Shown here one piece after another: positions 16,472 to 23,366 of a stretch of 33,137 nt of DNA; position 1 is the stretch's first letter; the number at the start of each line of letters is the position of its first letter. Source of the DNA: Microbacterium schleiferi (GTDB lineage Bacteria > Actinomycetota > Actinomycetes > Actinomycetales > Microbacteriaceae). The DNA lies in the NCBI RefSeq assembly GCF_020781975.1, contig NZ_JAJGNI010000016.1, positions 1 through 33,137 of the forward strand, given 5' to 3'. Under the pieces are notes generated by a model. That model was not told where the DNA came from. It worked only from the letters and a program-made list of their open reading frames with translations, and did no database searches. The translations under genes and the position numbers were made by a program.

Positions 16472-17915
16472 CGCGGGCTGTCGGCGCGACTCGGCTGCGC
16501 CGTCGCGCCGACAGCGAGCTGCCCGTCGACGACTGCGGGGATTCGTCCTCGGCTTCGTCGGGGTCGCTGCGGCCATCGGGCTCGTCGGCGCGCTCGGAGC
16601 CGCGGCCACCGTTCTCATGGGGCCGCGAGTGACCGCGGTGCAGGTCGACCCGTCAGCTGCCATCGCGGCATCCGGGTCCCGGCTCATCGTGACGACCTCG
16701 CAGTCGCTCGCCGACGTCGACCCCACCTCTGTCACGGTGACCCCCGCAACACCGTTCGACATCGACACCTCGGGTCGCAGCATCGGGGTGCGCTTCACGG
16801 TTCCGCTCGATGCCGACACCGAGTACACCGTCACGATCGACGGGGTGACCGGAGTGTCGGGGGGTCCGTCATCCACGATCACCGAGACGTTCACCACCCC
16901 GCCGAGCGAGGTGTTCCTGCTGCAGCGCGGCACTGTCGATGGCGACACGATCTTCCGCACCGACCTCACCGGTGAAGCCGCCGTCGCCGTGTTCGCCCAC
17001 CCGCACATCGAGGACTACCGTGCGACCCGCGATCACCTTGTCGTGCTCGTCGATGAAGACGGCGAAAGCGCGCTGATCATGACCGACCTCGACGGGCAGA
17101 ACCCGGTCGAACTGACACTGCCGGGCAGCGGATATATCGCTGATCTGCAGATCGCTGACCGGGGGGATCGGATTGGATACCTGTTCACCTCGTCGACGGT
17201 CGGGACGGGTTCGGGTGACGAATCGGCGCTGTACACGGCATCGCTCGACACCCCGACCGCCGAGCCCGCGAAGGTCGTCGTCGCGGGCGCCGACGAGCGC
17301 GTCGCGCAATGGTCGTTCGTGCCCGACACCGACAGTGTGTTGCTGGTCGCCTTCGACGGAAACCTGTTGCTGACCGACCCCGAGGGCGAGGCTCCGACCG
17401 CTCTCGGTACGGCGCTCGCGATCGATGGCATAGCTCCGGGAACCGCTCAGGCGATCGTCGAGCGCATCGATGGGCTCGTTGTACTCGACCTCCTGACCGG
17501 CGAGGAGACGCCGCTGGATGTCGGCACCGACCCGGCGGTGATCGGCAGCGTCATGCCCCTCCCGCGCGGTGGGACCCTGCGCACGACGTTCCCGATCGCC
17601 GAGACCGGCCTGCCGACTGGCGCGACATCCGTCGTCCTGGTCGATGACACCGGGGCGTCGAGGGAGGTGTTCTCGGCGCCGGACACCGACGCCGTCCTGC
17701 AGACGTGCGTGTCGCCGAGCGGTCAATACGCGGCGATGCTCGTGGCGCCGGACCTGGCATCCAACCCGTACGACACCTACCAACTGCCCCTTCCTGCGAC
17801 CGTCGAGACGCACATCGTCGAACTGCCGCGGGACGAGAGTTCGGAAGCTCGCGAACTCGTGGCGCTCGCTGGCTCGTCGATCTCGTGGTGCCGACAGTCG
17901 GTGTCGTGGCGGTGA
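16461..17915 (+). CDS. Membrane-anchored extracytoplasmic protein, Ig-like plus propeller-like repeats
   Basis: The 484-aa protein has a strongly basic N-terminus with many arginines and one transmembrane helix (about 28-53), then an extracytoplasmic part. Residues about 58-150 look like an Ig/Big-type domain (SQSLADVDPTSVTVTPATPF, FTVPLDADTEYTVTIDG). From about 150 on, repeated beta-strand units with Asp-rich turns (FRTDLTGEAAV, LIMTDLDGQNPVELTL, LLLTDPEGEAPTAL) suggest a TolB/WD40-like propeller. I do not recognise a named family. ATG 16461 overlaps the UPF0703 stop by 11 bases, and its own stop overlaps the glycosylase start, so it is embedded in the zinc-linked operon. Confidence 0.78.
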   Translation: MSTDAGCRRDSAAPSRRQRAARRRLRGFVLGFVGVAAAIGLVGALGAAATVLMGPRVTAVQVDPSAAIAASGSRLIVTTSQSLADVDPTSVTVTPATPFDIDTSGRSIGVRFTVPLDADTEYTVTIDGVTGVSGGPSSTITETFTTPPSEVFLLQRGTVDGDTIFRTDLTGEAAVAVFAHPHIEDYRATRDHLVVLVDEDGESALIMTDLDGQNPVELTLPGSGYIADLQIADRGDRIGYLFTSSTVGTGSGDESALYTASLDTPTAEPAKVVVAGADERVAQWSFVPDTDSVLLVAFDGNLLLTDPEGEAPTALGTALAIDGIAPGTAQAIVERIDGLVVLDLLTGEETPLDVGTDPAVIGSVMPLPRGGTLRTTFPIAETGLPTGATSVVLVDDTGASREVFSAPDTDAVLQTCVSPSGQYAAMLVAPDLASNPYDTYQLPLPATVETHIVELPRDESSEARELVALAGSSISWCRQSVSWR

Positions 17916-18610
17916 CGGTTCCCGACGGTCTGCGTCCGGCAGCGCGCGACGACCTCTCAGCCCTGCCGGTGGAAGTCGCACCGACACTCCTCGGAGCCCA
18001 TCTGGTCGTCGAGGTCGGCGGTGACCGCGTCGTCGCCCGACTCACCGAGGTCGAGGCCTACCACGGCGCCGGAACCGGCGACGTCCCCGACCCCGGATCC
18101 CATGCGCGCTCGGGCCGCAGCCCGCGTAACGCCACGATGTGGGGCGAACCGGGTCACCTCTACGTCTACCTCAGTCACGGCATCCATTCGTGCGTCAACG
18201 TCGTGTGCGCGCCGGCGGGGGTCGCCGGTGGTGTGTTGCTGCGGGCTGCCGAGATCGTCGAGGGGACTGAGATCGCGACGCGGCGCCGGTTCGCGGCGCG
18301 GGAGCCTGGGCCCGTGCGCGACCTTGCACGCGGGCCCGGACGTCTCGGTCAGTGTCTCGGTCTGCGCCACGCCGAGCACGACGGCGTCGACGCCGTCACC
18401 GGTGCGGAACAGTCCGGTGCCGTGGCTCTCCTGCTTCTGCGCGAGCAACCGGTGACGTCCGTTGCTACCGGTCCTCGGGTCGGGGTCGCCGGAGTCGCGG
18501 GCACTGACGCCTACCCGTGGCGGTTCTGGATCCCGGGCGACCCCACGGTCTCGGCCTTCCGCTGGGGGCGGGGAGCGCAAGGGGCGCGCGCAGCCGCCGT
18601 GCTAGACTGA
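17912..18610 (+). CDS. DNA-3-methyladenine glycosylase (AAG/MPG family)
   Basis: The 232-aa protein matches the alkyladenine DNA glycosylase family, which flips out and excises 3-methyladenine and related bases to start base-excision repair. Visible hallmarks are LTEVEAYHGAGTGDVPDPGSHA, which carries the catalytic glutamate in VEAY; RSGRSPRNATMWGEPGHLYVY, which lines the DNA-binding face; and LSHGIHSCVNVV. The C-terminal WRFWIPGDPTVS is also typical. GTG 17912 is preferred because it overlaps the preceding stop (GTGA); GTG 17906 is possible. A functional tie to zinc genes is not obvious; it is probably carried along in the operon. Confidence 0.9.
   Translation: MTVPDGLRPAARDDLSALPVEVAPTLLGAHLVVEVGGDRVVARLTEVEAYHGAGTGDVPDPGSHARSGRSPRNATMWGEPGHLYVYLSHGIHSCVNVVCAPAGVAGGVLLRAAEIVEGTEIATRRRFAAREPGPVRDLARGPGRLGQCLGLRHAEHDGVDAVTGAEQSGAVALLLLREQPVTSVATGPRVGVAGVAGTDAYPWRFWIPGDPTVSAFRWGRGAQGARAAAVLD
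18603..18608 (+). promoter_or_regulatory. Putative -10 box (TAGACT) for the rpmB operon
   Basis: TAGACT overlaps the end of the glycosylase gene and would start transcription near 18613-18616, giving a leader of about 135 bases before rpmB. Confidence 0.5.
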
Positions 18611-18612
18611 CT

Positions 18613-18743
18613 CTTTGTCTGCGCGCACTCCAGCACGCAGTTCGTACCCTTCCCTCATCATCCGGCCGGAAACGGCCTGTCGAGTGCGGGGTGCAGACAA
18701 GGGATCTTGGGTGGCACCGTCCGGTGTCACGGTACAGAAGGAG
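18613..18743 (+). ncRNA. Candidate structured 5' leader of the rpmB-rpmG-rpsN operon
   Basis: The leader has long-range pairing. CTTTGTCTGC (18613-18622) pairs with GCAGACAAGG (18693-18702), with one G-U pair. CGCACTC (18624-18630) pairs with GAGTGCG (18682-18688). Inside them GGCCG (18664-18668) and CGGCC (18673-18677) close a GAAA tetraloop. A separate hairpin at 18711-18730 pairs GTGGCACC with GGTGTCAC over a 4-base loop. It sits just before AAGGAG at 18738-18743, the rpmB ribosome-binding site. This looks like a ribosomal-protein leader for autoregulation. I do not recognise it as a named motif. Confidence 0.5.
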
Positions 18744-18751
18744 ACATCACC

Positions 18752-18988
18752 ATGGCTGCAGTGTGCCAGGTGACTGGAGCGGTTCCCGGCTTCGGTCACA
18801 ACATCTCGCACTCGCACCGCCGGACGAAGCGCCGCTTCGACCCGAACGTGCAGAAGAAGACCTACTACGTGCCCTCGCTCGGTCGTAAGGTCACCCTGAA
18901 CGTGTCCGCCAAGGGCATCAAGGTGATCGACGCGCGCGGCATCGAGTCGGTTGTGAAGGACCTCATCGCGAAGGGTGTGAAGCTCTAA
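18752..18988 (+). CDS. rpmB: 50S ribosomal protein L28
   Basis: The 78-aa protein is L28 of the large ribosomal subunit ([22 protein letters not shown], then [21 protein letters not shown]). It has only one cysteine (C5) and so lacks the CxxC pairs of zinc-binding L28; this is the zinc-independent (C-) form. ATG 18752 follows AAGGAG with an 8-base spacing. Its stop shares one base with the start of rpmG (TAATG). In mycobacteria a comparable L28-L33-S14 set is repressed by Zur and replaces the zinc-containing paralogues, but I see no Zur box before this copy. Confidence 0.96.
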   Translation: MAAVCQVTGAVPGFGHNISHSHRRTKRRFDPNVQKKTYYVPSLGRKVTLNVSAKGIKVIDARGIESVVKDLIAKGVKL

Positions 18989-19158
18989 TGGCGAAGAAGG
19001 CTCAGGACGTTCGTCCGATCATCAAGCTGCGCTCGACCGCCGGCACGGGGTACACCTACGTGACGCGCAAGAACCGCCGCAACAACCCTGACCGCATCGT
19101 TCTCAAGAAGTACGACCCGGTCATCCGCAAGCACGTCGAATTCCGAGAGGAGCGCTGA
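18988..19158 (+). CDS. rpmG: 50S ribosomal protein L33
   Basis: The 56-aa protein is L33 ([41 protein letters not shown]). It contains no cysteine and is therefore the zinc-independent form. ATG 18988 overlaps the rpmB stop by one base, so translation is probably by re-initiation. It is followed after three bases by rpsN. The lack of zinc ligands in all three ribosomal proteins of this operon is consistent with the zinc theme of the region. Confidence 0.95.
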   Translation: MAKKAQDVRPIIKLRSTAGTGYTYVTRKNRRNNPDRIVLKKYDPVIRKHVEFREER

Positions 19159-19161
19159 TCC

Positions 19162-19467
19162 ATGGCTAAGAAGAGCAAGATCGCGCGCAACAAGCAGCGC
19201 CAGGAGGTCGTGGACCGCTACGCCGCCAAGCGCCTCGAGCTCAAGAAGCAGCTCGTGGACCCGAACGCGACCGACGAGCAGCGCGAAGCCGCTCGCGTCG
19301 GCCTGCAGAAGCTTCCCCGCAACGCGTCGCCGGTGCGTCTGCGCAGCCGTGACGCGATCGACGGTCGCCCCCGCGGCGTGCTGACCAAGTTCGGCATCTC
19401 GCGTGTGCGTTTCCGCGACATGGCCCACCGTGGCGAGCTGCCCGGTGTGACCAAGTCGAGCTGGTAA
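19162..19467 (+). CDS. rpsN: 30S ribosomal protein S14
   Basis: The 101-aa S14 is the long, cysteine-free type ([24 protein letters not shown] at the start, [39 protein letters not shown] at the end). The short zinc-binding form is about 61 aa with two CxxC motifs; both are absent here. A GAGAGGAG ribosome-binding site lies at the end of rpmG. The last codons and stop are part of the first of three 34-bp tandem repeats. A strong terminator follows 80 bases downstream and ends the operon. Confidence 0.96.
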   Translation: MAKKSKIARNKQRQEVVDRYAAKRLELKKQLVDPNATDEQREAARVGLQKLPRNASPVRLRSRDAIDGRPRGVLTKFGISRVRFRDMAHRGELPGVTKSSW

Positions 19468-19549
19468 GCCAGCCCGCGAACAAGCACTGTCGAGCTGGTA
19501 AGCCAGCCCGCGAACAAGCACTGTCGAGCTGGTGAGCCAGCCCGCGAAC
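19455..19549 (+). repeat. Tandem 34-bp direct repeat duplicating the rpsN 3' end
   Basis: Copy 1 is 19455-19488, copy 2 is 19489-19522 (identical), and copy 3 is 19523-19549 (27 bases, one difference, TAAG to TGAG). Copy 1 contains the last three sense codons (Ser-Ser-Trp) and stop of rpsN. Each unit contains GCTGG-TAAG-CCAGC, a small hairpin. Replication slippage that expanded the region between gene and terminator is the simplest explanation. Confidence 0.9.
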
Positions 19550-19585
19550 GCAAGGCCCGGCATCCTCACGGATGTCGGGCCTTGC
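19550..19585 (+). terminator. Rho-independent-type terminator hairpin after rpsN
   Basis: A 16-bp stem (GCAAGGCCCGGCATCC with GGATGTCGGGCCTTGC, one G-U pair) closes a TCAC loop. No long T-run follows, as is common in high-GC actinobacteria (GCGCGTTCC follows). Confidence 0.85.
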
Positions 19586-19821
19586 GCGTTCCTTCGCTCT
19601 GGCGTTCCCCCGCGAGAGGGGGGCGGACAGTCACGGGAGTCACACGCGTCACTTCCGTGACGCGACACGCCGCGAATCGGACGCCGATGCCCGCGAAATC
19701 CGCGGAATTCCGGGGTTCGTGGGTATATTCGAGGTCGGTCGGCAAGAGACCAGCCGAGAGCCACCTAGCTTTCGGTCCATGCACGAGGGCGGGGACTTCA
19801 CCGCCTTGGAGGACAACCACA
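19586..19821 (+). promoter_or_regulatory. Upstream region of the HU gene: promoter and leader
   Basis: No gene is seen in this gap. TCACGGGAGT at 19631-19640 and ACTTCCGTGA at 19651-19660 form an inverted repeat with one mismatch. TATATT at 19724-19729 is a good -10. The inferred leader of about 85 bases can form TCGGC/GCCGA and GGCGG (19788-19792)/CCGCC (19801-19805) stems before the GGAGG ribosome-binding site at 19808-19812. The long leader fits a highly expressed, post-transcriptionally tuned gene. Confidence 0.5.
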
Positions 19822-20109
<288 letters not shown>

Positions 20110-20127
20110 GACCCTTCGTCTTCACCT

Positions 20128-20165
20128 CGAAAGGGGAGCGTCCGTCCGCGGATGCTCCCCTTTCG
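20128..20165 (+). terminator. Terminator hairpin after the HU gene
   Basis: CGAAAGGGGAGC (20128-20139) pairs with GCTCCCCTTTCG (20154-20165). GTCCG/CGGAT extend the stem to 17 bp with a 4-base loop. The downstream gene's -10 box begins only 7 bases after it. Confidence 0.88.
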
Positions 20166-20171
20166 CGCGCG

Positions 20172-20177
20172 TAGGCT
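20172..20177 (+). promoter_or_regulatory. Putative -10 box (TAGGCT) for the CopD/CtaG gene, leaderless type
   Basis: TAGGCT ends 6 bases before ATG 20184. Any -35 contact would fall inside the preceding terminator hairpin, so this promoter probably depends mainly on its -10. Confidence 0.5.
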
Positions 20178-20183
20178 GAGGGG

Positions 20184-22160
20184 ATGGATTCCCGCCTGCT
20201 GCGGGCGATCGGCCCGGCGACGCTCGTGACGGTCGCCGTCGTCGTGATGGTCGCCGCCCTTGCGTACGGTGGTGGCGCCGCGCCGCTGGTGATCGCGGAT
20301 GCCGGACCCGTGGTCCGCTGGGGTCTGCCGACCACGACGCTGATCTTCAACCTCGCGGCAGCCGGGCTGCTGGGATCACTGATCCTGGCCCTGTTCGCCC
20401 TGAAGGCCGGCGACAGGGCTTTCGATGTGGCCCTGGACGTGGCATCCGTCTCGGCAGCCGTCTTCACCGTCGCCGCCGGTGTCACGGGCTTCTTCACGTT
20501 CATCGACGCCTTCAACGCACAGGTCACGCTCGGCCCCGAGTTCGGGGCGCAGTTCGGCAAGTTCCTCACCGACACCGAACTCGGTCGCGCGTGGCTGCTC
20601 ACCACGGTGTTCGGGGCACTGCTGACGGTGCTCACCTTCGCGGTCCGCTCGTGGACGGGAACCTTTCTGGTCGCTATCCTCGCGATCGCTGCCCTCGTCC
20701 CGGTGGGCACGCAGGGCCACTCGGGCGAGGAGGCCAACCACAACGCCGCGGTGATGGCCACGGTGCTCCACATCGAAGGAGCGGCTCTCTGGCTCGGGGG
20801 ACTGCTGCTGCTCATCGTCATCCGGCCCCTGCTGCCCGCCGAGCGGATGACGACAGTGCTGCGCCGGTACTCGACCATCGCGATCGTGGCGTTCGTGGTC
20901 GTCGCGGCATCCGGGTACGTGCGCGGTGTCATCGGCGTCGTGACGTGGGAGGCGATGCTCTCGCCGTACGGCGCGATCCTCGCCCTGAAGATCGTCGCGC
21001 TCGTCGCCATGGGGCTGCTCGGGGCCTGGTACCGGCTTCGGCTGATCGATCGGATGCGCGAGAGTCGCGCATCCCGGTTCTTCTGGTGGCTGATCCTCGC
21101 TGAGATCGGGTTCATGGGACTTGCGAGCGGTGCCGCCGTCGCGCTCGCGCGCACCCCACCGCCGGTCGACACGTCGCTGCCCGAGCTACGGACGCCGGCC
21201 GAGTTCCTCACGGGCGCGGCGCTACCGCCCGAGCTGACCCCGTGGCAGTGGGTGGCCGCGTGGGAGATCGACCTGCTGTGGGCGCTGCTGTGCGCATTCG
21301 CGGCGTTCTTCTATCTCGCCGGCGTCTGGCGCCTTCGTGCCCGCGGCGATCGGTGGCCGCTGTATCGCACGGTGCTGTTCCTCTCGGGCCTCGTCATGCT
21401 CGCCTGGATCACCAACGGTGCACACAACGTCTACCAGGAGTACCTGTTCAGCGTTCACATGTTCGGGCATATGGCGCTCACGATGGGCATCCCGCTGCTT
21501 CTGGTCGCGGGAGCCCCGGTCACCCTCGCACTGCGTGCTGTACGCAAGCGGGACGACGGCACGCGCGGTGGCCGCGAGTGGATCCTCTGGGCCATCCACA
21601 CGCCGTTCGCGAAGGTCGTGACCAACCCGTTCTTCGCCGCCGGGAACTTCGTCCTCTCGCTCTGGCTGTTCTACTACACCGACCTGTTCCGCTGGAGTCT
21701 GTACGACCACCTCGGGCACGAGTGGATGATTTTCCACTTCCTGATCACGGGCTACCTGTTTGTGCTGTCGCTGATCGGCATCGATCCGGTGCCCTACCGC
21801 CTTCCCTACCCGTTCCGCCTGCTCATCCTCATCGGCGTCATGGCGATGCACGCCTTCTTCGGTATCGCGATCATGATGAACAGCGGGCTGATGGTGGCCG
21901 AGTGGTTCGGGTCGATGGGCCGCACGTGGGGGGCGACGCCGCTCGAGGACCAGTACATCGGCGGGGGCATCGCATGGTCGATCGGAGAGATCCCGACCCT
22001 CATCCTCGCGATCACCGTCGCCATTCAGTGGAGCCGCAGCGACGAGCGCGCGCAACGGCGCGAGGACCGGCAGGCCGAGCGCACGGCGGATGCCGAACTC
22101 GAGGAGTACAACGCTCGGCTGGCGCAGCTCGCCGAGCGCGACGCACGCGTGGGGCGCTGA
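20184..22160 (+). CDS. CopD / cytochrome c oxidase assembly (CtaG) fusion protein
   Basis: The 658-aa polytopic membrane protein has two parts. The N-terminal half (to about residue 330) has about eight helices and the CopD-like segment TVLHIEGAALWLGGLLLLIVIRPLL, linked to copper transport. The C-terminal half (about 350-625) is a caa3-type CtaG domain: TNGAHNVYQEYLFSVHMFGHMALTMGIPLLLVAGAP, HEWMIFHFLITGYLFVLSLIGIDP and MHAFFGIAIMMNSGLM carry the conserved histidines. Such fusions are common in actinobacteria and are thought to deliver copper for haem-copper oxidase assembly. The basic C-terminal tail (SRSDERAQRREDRQ) is cytoplasmic. It follows HU but has its own leaderless promoter. Confidence 0.92.
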   Translation: MDSRLLRAIGPATLVTVAVVVMVAALAYGGGAAPLVIADAGPVVRWGLPTTTLIFNLAAAGLLGSLILALFALKAGDRAFDVALDVASVSAAVFTVAAGVTGFFTFIDAFNAQVTLGPEFGAQFGKFLTDTELGRAWLLTTVFGALLTVLTFAVRSWTGTFLVAILAIAALVPVGTQGHSGEEANHNAAVMATVLHIEGAALWLGGLLLLIVIRPLLPAERMTTVLRRYSTIAIVAFVVVAASGYVRGVIGVVTWEAMLSPYGAILALKIVALVAMGLLGAWYRLRLIDRMRESRASRFFWWLILAEIGFMGLASGAAVALARTPPPVDTSLPELRTPAEFLTGAALPPELTPWQWVAAWEIDLLWALLCAFAAFFYLAGVWRLRARGDRWPLYRTVLFLSGLVMLAWITNGAHNVYQEYLFSVHMFGHMALTMGIPLLLVAGAPVTLALRAVRKRDDGTRGGREWILWAIHTPFAKVVTNPFFAAGNFVLSLWLFYYTDLFRWSLYDHLGHEWMIFHFLITGYLFVLSLIGIDPVPYRLPYPFRLLILIGVMAMHAFFGIAIMMNSGLMVAEWFGSMGRTWGATPLEDQYIGGGIAWSIGEIPTLILAITVAIQWSRSDERAQRREDRQAERTADAELEEYNARLAQLAERDARVGR

Positions 22161-22173
22161 GCTCGGCCGACCC

Positions 22174-23298
22174 TCACCCGAGCAGGATCGAGGCCGTGCC
22201 GTCGGGAAGGATGTCGATGGTGCCCGTGACCACGAACGGGACATCGACACTCACATCGCTCACGCTGCCGTCGAACAGGGAGCGAGAGCGAAGCTCGATG
22301 TGCGCCATGGCGGCTGCCTCAGCGATGCGCCACCCGGCGCCGTCGGCCACGAGCGACACCGTCGGGTCCTGCACGATCGACCACGTCGGCAGAGTGACGA
22401 TTCGATCGGTGAGATCGAACCCGAACGGGCAGGCGGTGGGCTGCAGAACCTGCTGCAGCGTGCACTCCTCGAGGAAGGCATCCACCTTGTCTTGCACGAG
22501 GGTGACGAACTCGTCGGATGCCGTCGCGGTGACCGTGACCGGGACACTTGTGAACGGGACGTCGGAGAGCATCGCAACTCCCGGCGAGGTCGCGGTGGGG
22601 GTGTCGACGGTCACCGAGTAGATGCCGGGTGAGAACACGAGCAGGGGAATCGACGCTGACAGATCGGCGGCGACTCCGTCGGGCGAGACCTGCCGCTTGT
22701 CCACGCTGAAGCCGTTCACCGCGAACTCCGCCGATCCGTTGACGGTGAGATCCATGACCGCGATGGGGCTCTGCGCGAACTCCCAGCGCGGGAAGATCCC
22801 GATCATGCCGTCCTGTACCACCGAGAACGTCGTGGATGCGTCGTGGCCGCCCGCGGAGTACGCGAGGGTCACCGCGACGGTGTCGCCGCTTCTCGTTTCA
22901 GACACGACACGGATGTCGCTGAGATCGCCGAGCGCGCTGGAGCGAAGGAAGTCCTCGGAAGCGTTGGCGGGCAGCCCAGCGGCCTCCAGGTCGGCTGACG
23001 AGACCGCGACCCCCGGCACGGCAAGCGCCTGGGTGGCATTGCCGTCAGCGAGCAGGTTTGCGTAGCGCACCACGAAGGCCGACGGGCTGTAGAACTGCGC
23101 GTAGAGGGTCGCTCCCGCGGCGATGAACGCGGCGATCAGCAGTAGGCCGACCGCCGAGAGGATGATGAGGTCGCCGGTGAGTGAGCGGCGCGCGTCCCGG
23201 CGGCCGCGGCGAGACGCGCGCTGCGCGGCGCCTGTCGCGAGTGGCGTCTCGGGCGCGATGGCAGCACCGCCCGACGCGTTCTCCCCCGTGGTGCTCAC
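22174..23298 (-). CDS. Membrane-anchored extracytoplasmic protein of unknown function
   Basis: The 374-aa protein starts with a disordered, Ala/Gly-rich and then Arg-rich segment (RASRRGRRDARRSL). One transmembrane helix follows (about 44-66), then a large extracytoplasmic region built of beta strands. Around ECTLQQVLQPTACPFGFD two cysteines, 13 residues apart, could form a disulfide. AVMDLTVNGSAEFAVNGFSVD and PLLVFSPGIYSVTVDTPT resemble repeated small beta domains. I do not recognise the family. It starts at GTG 23298 behind a TAGACT box, back to back with a PIF1-like helicase gene. Confidence 0.8.
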   Translation of the reverse strand: MSTTGENASGGAAIAPETPLATGAAQRASRRGRRDARRSLTGDLIILSAVGLLLIAAFIAAGATLYAQFYSPSAFVVRYANLLADGNATQALAVPGVAVSSADLEAAGLPANASEDFLRSSALGDLSDIRVVSETRSGDTVAVTLAYSAGGHDASTTFSVVQDGMIGIFPRWEFAQSPIAVMDLTVNGSAEFAVNGFSVDKRQVSPDGVAADLSASIPLLVFSPGIYSVTVDTPTATSPGVAMLSDVPFTSVPVTVTATASDEFVTLVQDKVDAFLEECTLQQVLQPTACPFGFDLTDRIVTLPTWSIVQDPTVSLVADGAGWRIAEAAAMAHIELRSRSLFDGSVSDVSVDVPFVVTGTIDILPDGTASILLG

Positions 23299-23304
23299 GG
23301 CACC

Positions 23305-23310
23305 AGTCTA
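23305..23310 (-). promoter_or_regulatory. Putative -10 box (TAGACT) on the minus strand
   Basis: TAGACT on the minus strand ends 6 bases before GTG 23298. It is one of two back-to-back leaderless-type promoters in the 68-base gap between divergent genes. Confidence 0.5.
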
Positions 23311-23354
23311 GGAACGACGTGCTGTGAGGACGCCCTGCCGCGGCGCGCGCTGGG

Positions 23355-23360
23355 TAGCAT
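23355..23360 (+). promoter_or_regulatory. Putative -10 box (TAGCAT) for the PIF1-like helicase gene
   Basis: TAGCAT ends 6 bases before GTG 23367 and mirrors the minus-strand box at 23305-23310. Confidence 0.5.
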
Positions 23361-23366
23361 GGCCCG

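Noticed and set aside
18611..18751. A Zur box upstream of the zinc-free ribosomal protein operon
   Set aside because: I searched for a TGA-N9-TCA AT-rich palindrome like that before znuA and found none. Zur control of this operon is therefore not supported by a site.
19455..19549. A CRISPR array
   Set aside because: The 34-bp units are directly adjacent without spacers and begin inside rpsN, so they are tandem duplications.
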